DNA of 13,793 bases from an uncultured Archangium sp. GTDB lineage: Bacteria; Myxococcota; Myxococcia; Myxococcales; Myxococcaceae. The notes under the pieces are model-generated. The model made no database searches, was not told the DNA's origin, and saw only the letters and a list, made by a program, of their open reading frames with translations. Made by a program: the position numbers and the translations under genes. The stretch spans positions 1 through 13,793 of the forward strand of contig CAMLFP010000122.1 in the NCBI GenBank assembly GCA_946479335.1, given 5' to 3'. Of this stretch, positions 8,403 to 13,793 are shown in pieces. How positions within the stretch are numbered: the stretch's first letter is position 1; each line of letters starts with the position of its first letter.

Positions 8403-8422
8403 CTCCACAAACTTTTATTTCG

Positions 8423-8905
8423 ATGAGTGAGCAACTCGACATCGATGTGGGCTTCATGACGCAAGCGTTGGAGCTTGCGAGAGGAGCGGCGGTCTTGAGC
8501 GAAGTGCCCGTGGGCGCAGTCGCTGTCAAAGATGGTGTGGTCATCGCGCGTGGGTACAACCGCCGCGAGATCGACAAAGACCCCTTCTCCCATGCAGAGT
8601 TCATCGCGATGCGCGAAGCGGCCAGGGCCCTCGGGGTCTGGCGGCTCACCGGCGTCACGCTGTACGTGACCCTCGAGCCCTGCGCGATGTGCGCGGGCGC
8701 GCTGGTGCAATCGAGAGTCTCGCGGCTGGTGTTCGGCGCGACTGACCCGAAGGCCGGCGCGGTGGGCAGTCTCTATGACCTCGCCCGCGAGCCCAGGCAC
8801 AATCATCGAGTCGAAGTCGTAAATGGTGTGTTGGCGAATGAGAGCAGTCAGCTGTTGAAACAATTTTTCGCGGGTTTGCGGAACCGCAAGACGAAATCTG
8901 AATAA
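8423..8905 (+). CDS. tadA: tRNA-specific adenosine-34 deaminase TadA
   Basis: TadA converts A34 of tRNA-Arg(ACG) to inosine by zinc-dependent hydrolytic deamination. The 160-residue protein has the deaminase signature: EVPVGAV at 27-33, N46 for anticodon recognition, HAE at 57-59 (H57 zinc ligand, E59 proton shuttle), and PCAMC at 86-90 (C87 and C90 zinc ligands). PCAMC rather than PCxxC of cytidine deaminases, together with the neighbouring substrate tRNA, makes TadA the best call over guanine or cytidine deaminase. The ATG at 8423 has no Shine-Dalgarno; the 20-base AT-rich stretch before it starts at the 3' end of tRNA-Arg, so the processed mRNA would have a very short leader. A downstream Met12 is possible but would cut into the first helix. 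It is sandwiched between tRNA genes and is probably co-transcribed with them. Confidence 0.95.
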   Translation: MSEQLDIDVGFMTQALELARGAAVLSEVPVGAVAVKDGVVIARGYNRREIDKDPFSHAEFIAMREAARALGVWRLTGVTLYVTLEPCAMCAGALVQSRVSRLVFGATDPKAGAVGSLYDLAREPRHNHRVEVVNGVLANESSQLLKQFFAGLRNRKTKSE

Positions 8906-8911
8906 GTACTT

Positions 8912-8998
8912 GGAGAGCTGGCCGAGTGGTCGAAGGCACCTGACTCGAAATCAGGCATACCGGTAACGGTATCTAAGGTTCGAATCCTTAGCTCTCCG
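8912..8998 (+). tRNA. tRNA-Ser(CGA)
   Basis: GGAGAGC (8912-8918) pairs with GCTCTCC (8991-8997), discriminator G8998. The anticodon stem CCTGA/TCAGG closes CTCGAAA, giving anticodon CGA at 8946-8948. A long variable arm and GGTTCGAATCC in the T arm are present, and CCA is not encoded. It reads UCG, likely a major serine codon in GC-rich DNA. It begins seven bases after the tadA stop codon. Confidence 0.97.
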
Positions 8999-9011
8999 CT
9001 TGCAGCACCCA

Positions 9012-9098
9012 GGAGAGGTGGCCGAGTGGCTGAAGGCGCACGCCTGGAAAGCGTGTGTACCTGAAAGGGTATCGTGGGTTCGAATCCCACCCTCTCCG
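9012..9098 (+). tRNA. tRNA-Ser(GGA)
   Basis: GGAGAGG (9012-9018) pairs with CCTCTCC (9091-9097), discriminator G9098. The anticodon stem CACGC/GCGTG closes CTGGAAA, giving anticodon GGA at 9046-9048. A long variable arm and GGTTCGAATCC in the T arm are present, and CCA is not encoded. It reads UCC and UCU and completes the serine set of this cluster. Confidence 0.97.
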
Positions 9099-9124
9099 CT
9101 GATAGAAGAGAGTCACACAACAGA

Positions 9125-9212
9125 TTCTGGTCAGGGCAACGCGGGGCCGTGAACCCCGCCAGGTCCGGAAGGAAGCAACGGTAGCGTTACTTCGCGTGTG
9201 CTCTGGCCGTCC
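9125..9212 (+). ncRNA. ffs: Signal recognition particle RNA (4.5S, small bacterial type)
   Basis: The apical hairpin holds the near-universal CAGGTCCGGAAGGAAGCA (9160-9177) with the GGAA tetraloop and the asymmetric loop that binds the Ffh M domain. GTGAACCCCGCC before it is also typical of small bacterial SRP RNAs. The ends close by pairing GGTCAGGGC (9129-9137) with GCTCTGGCC (9200-9208), allowing wobbles, and AACGC (9138-9142) pairs with GCGTT (9184-9188). With Ffh and FtsY this RNA delivers nascent membrane proteins to the translocon. It lies 26 bases after the last tRNA-Ser with no clear promoter of its own. The exact ends are estimated to within a few bases. Confidence 0.93.
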
Positions 9213-9222
9213 CCTCCTGAAG

Positions 9223-9250
9223 CCCCGCTCCCTCAACCGGAGCGGGGTTT
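9223..9250 (+). terminator. Intrinsic terminator after the SRP RNA
   Basis: CCCCGCTCC (9223-9231) and GGAGCGGGG (9239-9247) form a perfect nine-pair, GC-rich stem with a seven-base loop, followed by TTT and then CGCATTT. It closes the serS/tRNA/tadA/SRP RNA block. The converging minus-strand gene ends 14 bases beyond it; on that strand the tail is poor in T, so it works mainly for the plus strand. Confidence 0.85.
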
Positions 9251-9263
9251 CGCATTTCAGGCG

Positions 9264-10652
9264 TCAGCGGCCGTAGAGCGTCGCGGGGCCCCGGCGCTCC
9301 AGCACCTTGAAGCCGGCGCTCAGGAAGGCCGCCTCGGTGCGCGCGTCGCGCTCGACCTCGGTCGCCGCCTGATTGCTGACGTAGATGCCGCGGTTCACGG
9401 TGGGGTCGCGCATCGCGCGCTGGAAGCACGGCTGCTCGGGGAAGTCGCACACGCACCAGAAGAGGTTCTTCCCCAGCCAGAAGTAGCCGGGCGAGCCCCA
9501 CACGCCTTCGTTCACCAGCACGAAGCCCGTCGCGTCGCCCGAGGCCACGCGCGTGAGCTGGAACTGCTCCTTGCGCTGCACGTCGAAGGGCGTCCACACC
9601 ATGAAGTACACGAGGCCCAGCGCGCCGATGAGCGCGGCCTCGCGCGGCTTCCCCAGTGCCCAGCGCGCGAACGCCGGCGCGCCGGCGACGGTGAGCAGCA
9701 CCAGCGCCGGGTAGATGAAGCGATCTTCCTTGTGGGCGGTCGCGCTGACCACGACGAGGTACCCGAGCGCCGCGGCGATGAAGAGGCCGGGCGCCCCGCC
9801 CCGCTGCCGCGCCGCCAGCACCAGCCCCCACACCGCGAACGGCGCCACCAGCAGCCGCGGCAGGTAGTACCACCACGGGCTCGCGCCGAACTTCGCCGCC
9901 GCCGCGCCCGACGCGACGTTGAAGCGCACGTAGTGGACGAGCGAGTGGAACCACTCGCCCCAGGTCAGCAGATCGAACAGCCCCAGCGCGCCGGCCACCA
10001 CCAGCCCGCCCGCCACCGCCAGGGCGAAGGTCTTCCACCGGCGCTCGACGAGGAGCCACGCCATCGCCGGCACGATGGCCGCCGCGGAGCCGTAGCGGGT
10101 CACCTGTGCGAAGCCCAGGAGCGCACCGCCCAGCGCCCACCACGCGGGCTTCACGTCGCGCGCGTCGAGGCGCTCCAGCCCCCACACGAGGAAGGCGACC
10201 GAGAACGATTCAGACATCGTGCGGCCGCCGAACCAGACCACCGGGCCGAACAACGCCACCAGCCACAGCGCCCAGCGCGCGGCCTCGGCCGACGCCCGCC
10301 GCGCCGTCAGCCGCCACACCGCCGCCAGCATCGACGCGTGCAGCGCGAACTGCGGCAGCGCGACCAGCACACGGCGGCCCATCGGCGAGGTGATGCCGAG
10401 CGCGTCGCCCAGCTTGAAGAGACTGGAGAAGAGCAGCGGCACGGCCCAGTTGCGCAGGCCCCACGGCTGCGGCGAGTTGGGCTGAGCCTGCCACTCCCAC
10501 GCGACGATGCCGAAGCCCTCGGCGCGGTGGAGCGCGATCTCCAGCGACTGGAAGACCTCGTCAGGGTGCAGCCGGCCCAGCAACACCAGCGCGTGCAGCA
10601 TCGCCGGCAGCGCCGCCGCGAACACCTCGAGCCACGGCGTCTTCTGCTTCAA
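9264..10652 (-). CDS. GT22-type integral membrane mannosyltransferase (ALG9/PIG-B-like)
   Basis: From the proposed start this is a 462-residue polytopic membrane protein. HPDEVFQ at 29-35, just after the first membrane helix, is the catalytic-loop signature of family 22, whose members use lipid-phosphate mannose donors (GT-C fold). GGRTMSES (142-149) and HKEDRF (307-312) match two other conserved spots in this family. Roughly eight to ten hydrophobic segments precede a soluble C-terminal part from about 345. The reading frame stays open upstream to 10940 but would overlap the preceding gene by over 270 bases. The first sensible start is the TTG at 10652, giving MKQKTPW before the first helix; the GTG at 10625 is an alternative, and neither has a good ribosome site. 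It is the last gene after the MYXO-CTERM and beta-barrel genes, 14 bases from the latter. The acceptor is unknown. Confidence 0.8.
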   Translation of the reverse strand: MKQKTPWLEVFAAALPAMLHALVLLGRLHPDEVFQSLEIALHRAEGFGIVAWEWQAQPNSPQPWGLRNWAVPLLFSSLFKLGDALGITSPMGRRVLVALPQFALHASMLAAVWRLTARRASAEAARWALWLVALFGPVVWFGGRTMSESFSVAFLVWGLERLDARDVKPAWWALGGALLGFAQVTRYGSAAAIVPAMAWLLVERRWKTFALAVAGGLVVAGALGLFDLLTWGEWFHSLVHYVRFNVASGAAAAKFGASPWWYYLPRLLVAPFAVWGLVLAARQRGGAPGLFIAAALGYLVVVSATAHKEDRFIYPALVLLTVAGAPAFARWALGKPREAALIGALGLVYFMVWTPFDVQRKEQFQLTRVASGDATGFVLVNEGVWGSPGYFWLGKNLFWCVCDFPEQPCFQRAMRDPTVNRGIYVSNQAATEVERDARTEAAFLSAGFKVLERRGPATLYGR

Positions 10653-10666
10653 AGCGGGGGAGCGGA

Positions 10667-11392
10667 TTACAGCTCGAGCGCGAGCCCGAACATGAAGTGG
10701 ATGGAGCTCCAGTCGAGCGTGGCGCCGATCGGCGGGAAGAGGTTCATCGCCTGGAACGTGGCCTCCGCGAAGAGGTACGTGTGGTTGACGCCCATGCTGG
10801 AGTCGAAGTCGCGCGCGAGGCGCTGGTCGAGGAAGTCGAGCTCCAGCGCGAGGCCCAGCACGCCGGCGATGCCGAAGCGCGCGCCCTTGCCGTAGAAGCC
10901 CTGCGACTGCTCCACGTCGGTGCCGTTGGTGGCCCACCACGGCATGGCCACGAACTCACCCTTCGCGTACGGCACCAGCGGCACCTTGGTCTTCTGCTTG
11001 AGCCAGTCGAAGCGGTACGCCACCACCACCTTGATGGGCACCACGTGAATGCCGGTGGCCTGGCCGATGTGTTCGCCGCTCGCCGAGTCGAGCGCCTTGC
11101 CGTACTTCTCGGCGTAGCCGGCGGAGAAGCCCGCGGAGAGGGTGCCGAACCGCTGGAAGAACTCGTACTCGAGCTCGATCTCACCGAGCAGCATCGGCGA
11201 GTTCCCGAAGAACATGAAATACGGGCCGGTGTTCTTCGCGAAGCCCGAGTCGAGCATCGGCGTGTACGGCGAGAGCTTGAACTCCAGGTACATCGTGCGC
11301 GGCGACTCCTTGCGCTCGCGGACGTCTGAGGCGAACACCTGGGCCAGCGCGGGGGCCGCCACGAGACAACACACCAACACTGCGCGATTCAT
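10667..11392 (-). CDS. Candidate outer-membrane beta-barrel protein, MXAN_2562-like
   Basis: The 241-residue product starts with a signal peptide (MNRAVLVCCLVAAPALA, cleavage likely before QV). The rest alternates hydrophobic and polar residues with many aromatics and glycines, as in transmembrane beta-strands: MYLEFKLSPYTPML near the start, VVVAYRFDW in the middle and IHFMFGLALEL at the end. This pattern and its partner gene fit the myxobacterial MXAN_2562 family of outer-membrane barrels, an assignment from memory. The start is well supported: GGAGAA lies about eight bases upstream, and the ATG overlaps the TGA of the preceding gene as ATGA, so the two are translationally coupled. The C-terminal residue is Leu rather than the common Phe. 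It may be the membrane partner of the MYXO-CTERM protein. Confidence 0.75.
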   Translation of the reverse strand: MNRAVLVCCLVAAPALAQVFASDVRERKESPRTMYLEFKLSPYTPMLDSGFAKNTGPYFMFFGNSPMLLGEIELEYEFFQRFGTLSAGFSAGYAEKYGKALDSASGEHIGQATGIHVVPIKVVVAYRFDWLKQKTKVPLVPYAKGEFVAMPWWATNGTDVEQSQGFYGKGARFGIAGVLGLALELDFLDQRLARDFDSSMGVNHTYLFAEATFQAMNLFPPIGATLDWSSIHFMFGLALEL

Positions 11393-12279
11393 CGCTTCAT
11401 TCTCCGGGGCCGCAACGCGAGCGCGGCGAGCAAGAGCGTCATCAAGCCCGGCGCGGTGGCGCAGCCGCCGTCCAGCTCGCCTCCGTTCTGGGCGTAGTAG
11501 CCAAAGAAGCCGATGGTATCGATCGGCGTCACGGTGACCGAGGCCGTGGGGTCGCTCACGTTGCCCGCCGCGTCGACCGCGCGGATCCGCACCTCGTACT
11601 GCTCGTTGTTCACGAGGCCCGTGCCGCGCACCTGCGAGGTGTTGGCGACGACGGCGCTGCCCGCTTCGCGGAAGTCGGTGTCAGACGGGCCCTTCACCTC
11701 GAGCTTGATGATGACCGTGTCGGAGTCGTTGGTGGAGAACGTGACGCCCACCGCGGAGTCTTGCGCGACCGTCGACTCGATGGTGGGGATCGCCGGCGGC
11801 AGCGTGTCGTAGGTCAGCGGGAACGCGGTGGCGCGCGCGTACTGGGTCGAGCCGCCGATGGTGCCCAACACGTACGGCATCGAGCCGCACAGCTTGTCGG
11901 TGAGCGACGTCGCCGAGGGCGCGGGGCACGTGGTGCCGCCGTCGGCTGCGAAGCTCGGCAGGTCAGACAGCTTCACGGTGAACGAGCCCTGCTTGGCGCT
12001 GTTCACGTACGGCCAGCTCACCGTGGCCAACACCGGGTCGTTGGTGCCCGGCGAAGTCGCGCAGCTGGGGTCGCGGGTCGACCACACCTGGAACGAGTCG
12101 GTGGGCTGACCCGAGATGGGCAGCGCGTACACCCACGTCATGGTGATCGTGTCTCCGCAGTTCGACGCGCCGTATGTGTACGAGGTCGACGTGGTGTCGC
12201 TGGGGAGCCGGAAGACGAACGACTGCGCGCTCGCGCCGAGGCTGAACAACGCGCAGGTGATGACGAGGAAGCGCTTCAT
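11389..12279 (-). CDS. Secreted fibronectin-III protein with MYXO-CTERM-type anchor, MXAN_2561-like
   Basis: From the ATG at 12279 the product has 296 residues. It has a signal peptide (MKRFLVITCALFSLGASA, cleavage near residue 18) and an N-terminal cysteine-containing beta-rich domain. A fibronectin type III-like domain follows at about 162-253, ending NEQYEVRIRAVDAAGNVSDPTASVTV. The C-terminus holds GGC (271-273), a hydrophobic helix (279-289) and RPRRMKR. Cys, short helix and basic tail in that order is the MYXO-CTERM sorting signal, which in myxobacteria is processed by myxosortase to leave the protein at the cell surface. The frame is open back to 12354, but the internal Met gives the proper signal peptide and has GGAG about 12 bases upstream. 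A promoter lies at 12325-12354. Its stop overlaps the next start by four bases. Confidence 0.85.
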   Translation of the reverse strand: MKRFLVITCALFSLGASAQSFVFRLPSDTTSTSYTYGASNCGDTITMTWVYALPISGQPTDSFQVWSTRDPSCATSPGTNDPVLATVSWPYVNSAKQGSFTVKLSDLPSFAADGGTTCPAPSATSLTDKLCGSMPYVLGTIGGSTQYARATAFPLTYDTLPPAIPTIESTVAQDSAVGVTFSTNDSDTVIIKLEVKGPSDTDFREAGSAVVANTSQVRGTGLVNNEQYEVRIRAVDAAGNVSDPTASVTVTPIDTIGFFGYYAQNGGELDGGCATAPGLMTLLLAALALRPRRMKR

Positions 12280-12324
12280 CGTGGAGCCGCTCTCCGAGCA
12301 ATTCAAAGGCCAGCGAGCGCGCCC

Positions 12325-12354
12325 CTTAAACACCTTGAATGCTTCGGTTTTCAA
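12325..12354 (-). promoter_or_regulatory. Sigma-70-like promoter of the MXAN_2561-like operon
   Basis: On the minus strand TTGAAA (12354-12349, five of six matches to TTGACA) and TTTAAG (12330-12325, four of six matches to TATAAT) are 18 bases apart. Transcription would start near 12318, leaving about 38 bases of leader before the ATG. The local base composition is AT-rich compared with the surrounding coding DNA. Confidence 0.6.
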
Positions 12355-12375
12355 GCCACTTCGACCTCGGCGGCG

Positions 12376-12390
12376 CTGACAAATTGTCAG
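12376..12390. promoter_or_regulatory. Perfect palindrome CTGACAAATTGTCAG, candidate operator
   Basis: Seven-base arms CTGACAA and TTGTCAG flank a single A. The site overlaps the stop codon of the Asd-like gene and is centred about 65 bases upstream of the predicted start of transcription of the next operon, a usual activator position. The single-base centre makes a hairpin less likely than a site for a dimeric regulator. Confidence 0.45.
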
Positions 12391-13388
12391 GCCCGATCAG
12401 CGAGTTCCAACGCGATGTCGACGGCGGAGTCGGCGAGGCGGTACGCCGCGTCGACGCAGGCGACCAGTTGCACGCGCGGGCCCGCGGCGCGCACCCGGCC
12501 GACGTGCGGCGCGGGGTCGTCGGTGGAGAGCATCGGCATCGGGTAGAGGTTCTGCGCGGGGTCGTCGATGAGCTTGAGGCCCGAGTCTTCCTTCAGCGTG
12601 GCGCGCACCCCGTCGGCGTCGACGCCGCGGTTCAGGTGGGCGGAGATGACCAGCGTGAGGCCGTGGTACGTCGGCACGGTGAGGGCGGTCGCGGTCAGCG
12701 CCGGGAGCGCCTCGCCACTCCAGATGCGCGCGGCCTCGACCAGCACGTGGCGCTCGGCTTCGCACAGCGGGCCCTCGAAGCCGCCCACCGCGGGGATGAC
12801 GTTGAACCCGAGGCGATGCGGGAAGAGCTCGAGGTCGGGCTCCTTGCCGTTCATCAGCGCGGCGGTCTGCTTCGAGAGCTGCTCGACGCCCGCGTTGCCG
12901 CGCGAGGCGGCGCCCATCAGCATCGTCACGTCGGCGAAGGCGAGGCCGAACTTCGCGCGCAGCGGCGCCAGGGTGGCCAGCAGCGCCTGCGTCGCCGGGT
13001 GCGCGACCCCCACGATGCGGCCTTGAAACGCGCGGTCCAACACGCCGTCGTTCACGCCCGGCGCGACCAGCGGGACGTTCGTGTCGACGCGGAAGGCGCC
13101 GGAGACGTCGATGACCCACGCGCCATCTTGCTGCGCGCGCAGCGCCAACTCGCGGGAGACCGGCGACGGCGTGGCGAGGATGACCGCCTGCACGCCGCGA
13201 AAGGCCGAGGGCCCGGGCGGCTCGGTGGGCAGCGTCTCTTCTTCGTAGTCGAGCTCCTCGCCCTCGGTGCGCTCGCTGGAGAAGAAGCGCACCTGATCAG
13301 GTTGCACGTCGTGGCGCTGGAGCGAGGCGATGATCTGGTGGCCGATGACGCCGGTGGCGCCGACGACGGCAATGACGGGGTCGGACAT
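12387..13388 (-). CDS. Aspartate-semialdehyde dehydrogenase-like protein without catalytic Cys (USG-1 type)
   Basis: The 333-residue protein has the fold markers of the Asd family: the Rossmann loop GATGVIG (10-16), FFSSERTEGEEL (35-46), and VIDVSGAFR (92-100) with the phosphate-binding Arg. Active Asd makes aspartate semialdehyde from aspartyl phosphate and NADPH for lysine, threonine and methionine synthesis. It needs a Cys in an N-C-[ST] motif and a later His. Here the first site reads VAHPAT (128-133) with no Cys, and the second reads YHGLTL (241-246) with Leu where the His is expected. This resembles the USG-1 paralogues of Asd and argues against dehydrogenase activity; automatic annotation would probably call it asd. 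The ATG at 13388 has AAGGA at good spacing and follows the tsaB stop by one base, so the two are one operon. Confidence 0.85.
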   Translation of the reverse strand: MSDPVIAVVGATGVIGHQIIASLQRHDVQPDQVRFFSSERTEGEELDYEEETLPTEPPGPSAFRGVQAVILATPSPVSRELALRAQQDGAWVIDVSGAFRVDTNVPLVAPGVNDGVLDRAFQGRIVGVAHPATQALLATLAPLRAKFGLAFADVTMLMGAASRGNAGVEQLSKQTAALMNGKEPDLELFPHRLGFNVIPAVGGFEGPLCEAERHVLVEAARIWSGEALPALTATALTVPTYHGLTLVISAHLNRGVDADGVRATLKEDSGLKLIDDPAQNLYPMPMLSTDDPAPHVGRVRAAGPRVQLVACVDAAYRLADSAVDIALELADRA

Positions 13389-13389
13389 G

Positions 13390-13793
13390 TCAGTCTTCCT
13401 TCAAGCGCGCCTTCGGCTCGACGCCGGGCAGCGGTGGGAACTTCGGGTTCTCTTCGGCGCCCGAGCCGCGGAGGTAGTGCGGCTCCAGCGCGAAGACGGC
13501 CTGCGCGTCGTACGCGTCGGGGAGCTTCGCAAGCGCGGCGAGTGAGACCGCCGACGGCACGAGCGGCCCTGCGGCGAACACCGACGCGGGCACGCCGAGC
13601 GCTTCGAGCGGCGCGCGGTAGTCGATCAACGCTGGGCCGATCCTCGTCGCGTGTGGCGTGGCGTGGAGCGCCTCGGCCAGCTGCGCGACGGTGAGCGACG
13701 ACTCGCGGCCCGCGTGGCGCACGTAGAGCTCGCCCTTCTTCACCACCGCGCAGGCGAAGACGCCGGGGGCCGCGCCGAACTCATGCTCCAGCG
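13390..13793 (-). CDS. tsaB: TsaB, tRNA threonylcarbamoyladenosine (t6A) subunit (partial, N-terminus off the window)
   Basis: The last 134 codons of a gene entering from the right edge are seen, ending in TGA at 13392-13390. TsaB is a non-catalytic Kae1-like partner of TsaD in the complex that makes t6A37 on tRNAs reading ANN codons. The visible part has VVKKGELYVRHAG, matching the TsaB segment that usually reads DARRGEVY, a valine/alanine-rich middle, and a closing AVFALEPHYLRGSGAEENP like the P-x-Y-x-R near the TsaB C-terminus. The length also suits a C-terminal half of a protein of about 230 residues. A GTG at 13746 looks like a start only because the window ends; the frame stays open to the edge. 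The call rests on family patterns without the diagnostic N-terminal half. Confidence 0.75.
   Translation of the reverse strand, partial: LEHEFGAAPGVFACAVVKKGELYVRHAGRESSLTVAQLAEALHATPHATRIGPALIDYRAPLEALGVPASVFAAGPLVPSAVSLAALAKLPDAYDAQAVFALEPHYLRGSGAEENPKFPPLPGVEPKARLKED

Noticed and set aside
8173..8430. Small open frame running through two tRNA genes
   Set aside because: The bases are fully explained by tRNA-Ser(GCU) and tRNA-Arg(ACG), both of which fold well.
9198..10895. Long plus-strand open frame (565 codons) opposite the mannosyltransferase
   Set aside because: It is low-complexity Arg/Gln/His/Ala-rich sequence, overlaps the SRP RNA and terminator, and lies opposite a recognisable membrane enzyme.
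12339..13694. Plus-strand open frame (451 codons) opposite the Asd-like gene and tsaB
   Set aside because: The composition is typical of an antisense shadow and it has no domain; the minus strand carries recognised families with good ribosome sites.

Overview
The window is about 13.8 kb of very GC-rich DNA that is almost fully coding, with no intergenic stretch over 300 bases. It most likely comes from a myxobacterium (Myxococcota). The signs are a protein ending in a MYXO-CTERM-type sorting signal, an adjacent outer-membrane protein resembling the M. xanthus MXAN_2561/MXAN_2562 families, and a giant zinc-ribbon/GYF/TPR membrane protein of a style common in this phylum. All assignments are by eye; no database search was run. 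I see no insertion sequence, prophage, CRISPR array or origin.

Left edge (1-2125): two minus-strand genes one base apart encode a family 2 glycosyltransferase and a NodB-type polysaccharide deacetylase that runs off the window, probably a glycan or glycolipid operon. A small lipoprotein gene (1685-2125) is divergent from them.

Centre (2195-9250, plus strand): a 1506-residue protein has an N-terminal zinc ribbon, two families of proline-rich repeats, a GYF domain, a membrane anchor and about 20 TPR repeats. Seven bases later comes serS (seryl-tRNA synthetase). A stable-RNA block follows: tRNA-Ser(UGA), a boxA-like antitermination site, tRNA-Ser(GCU), tRNA-Arg(ACG), tadA, tRNA-Ser(CGA), tRNA-Ser(GGA), the SRP (4.5S) RNA gene and a strong intrinsic terminator. 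The four serine tRNAs cover all six serine codons next to the enzyme that charges them. The only other tRNA is the substrate of TadA, encoded just upstream of tadA. The block is a compact unit for serine decoding, A34-to-inosine editing and SRP-dependent targeting.

Right (9264-13793, minus strand): two transcription units converge on the SRP RNA terminator. The outer one is tsaB (partial) and an aspartate-semialdehyde dehydrogenase-like gene that lacks the catalytic cysteine. The inner one has a recognisable promoter preceded by a perfect 15-base palindrome. It encodes a secreted fibronectin-III protein with a MYXO-CTERM-type tail, a candidate outer-membrane beta-barrel overlapping it by four bases, and a GT22-type integral-membrane mannosyltransferase.

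The most interesting items are the self-contained serine/A-to-I tRNA block with its boxA, and the GltJ-like zinc-ribbon/GYF protein that carries its own array of proline-rich candidate GYF ligands.
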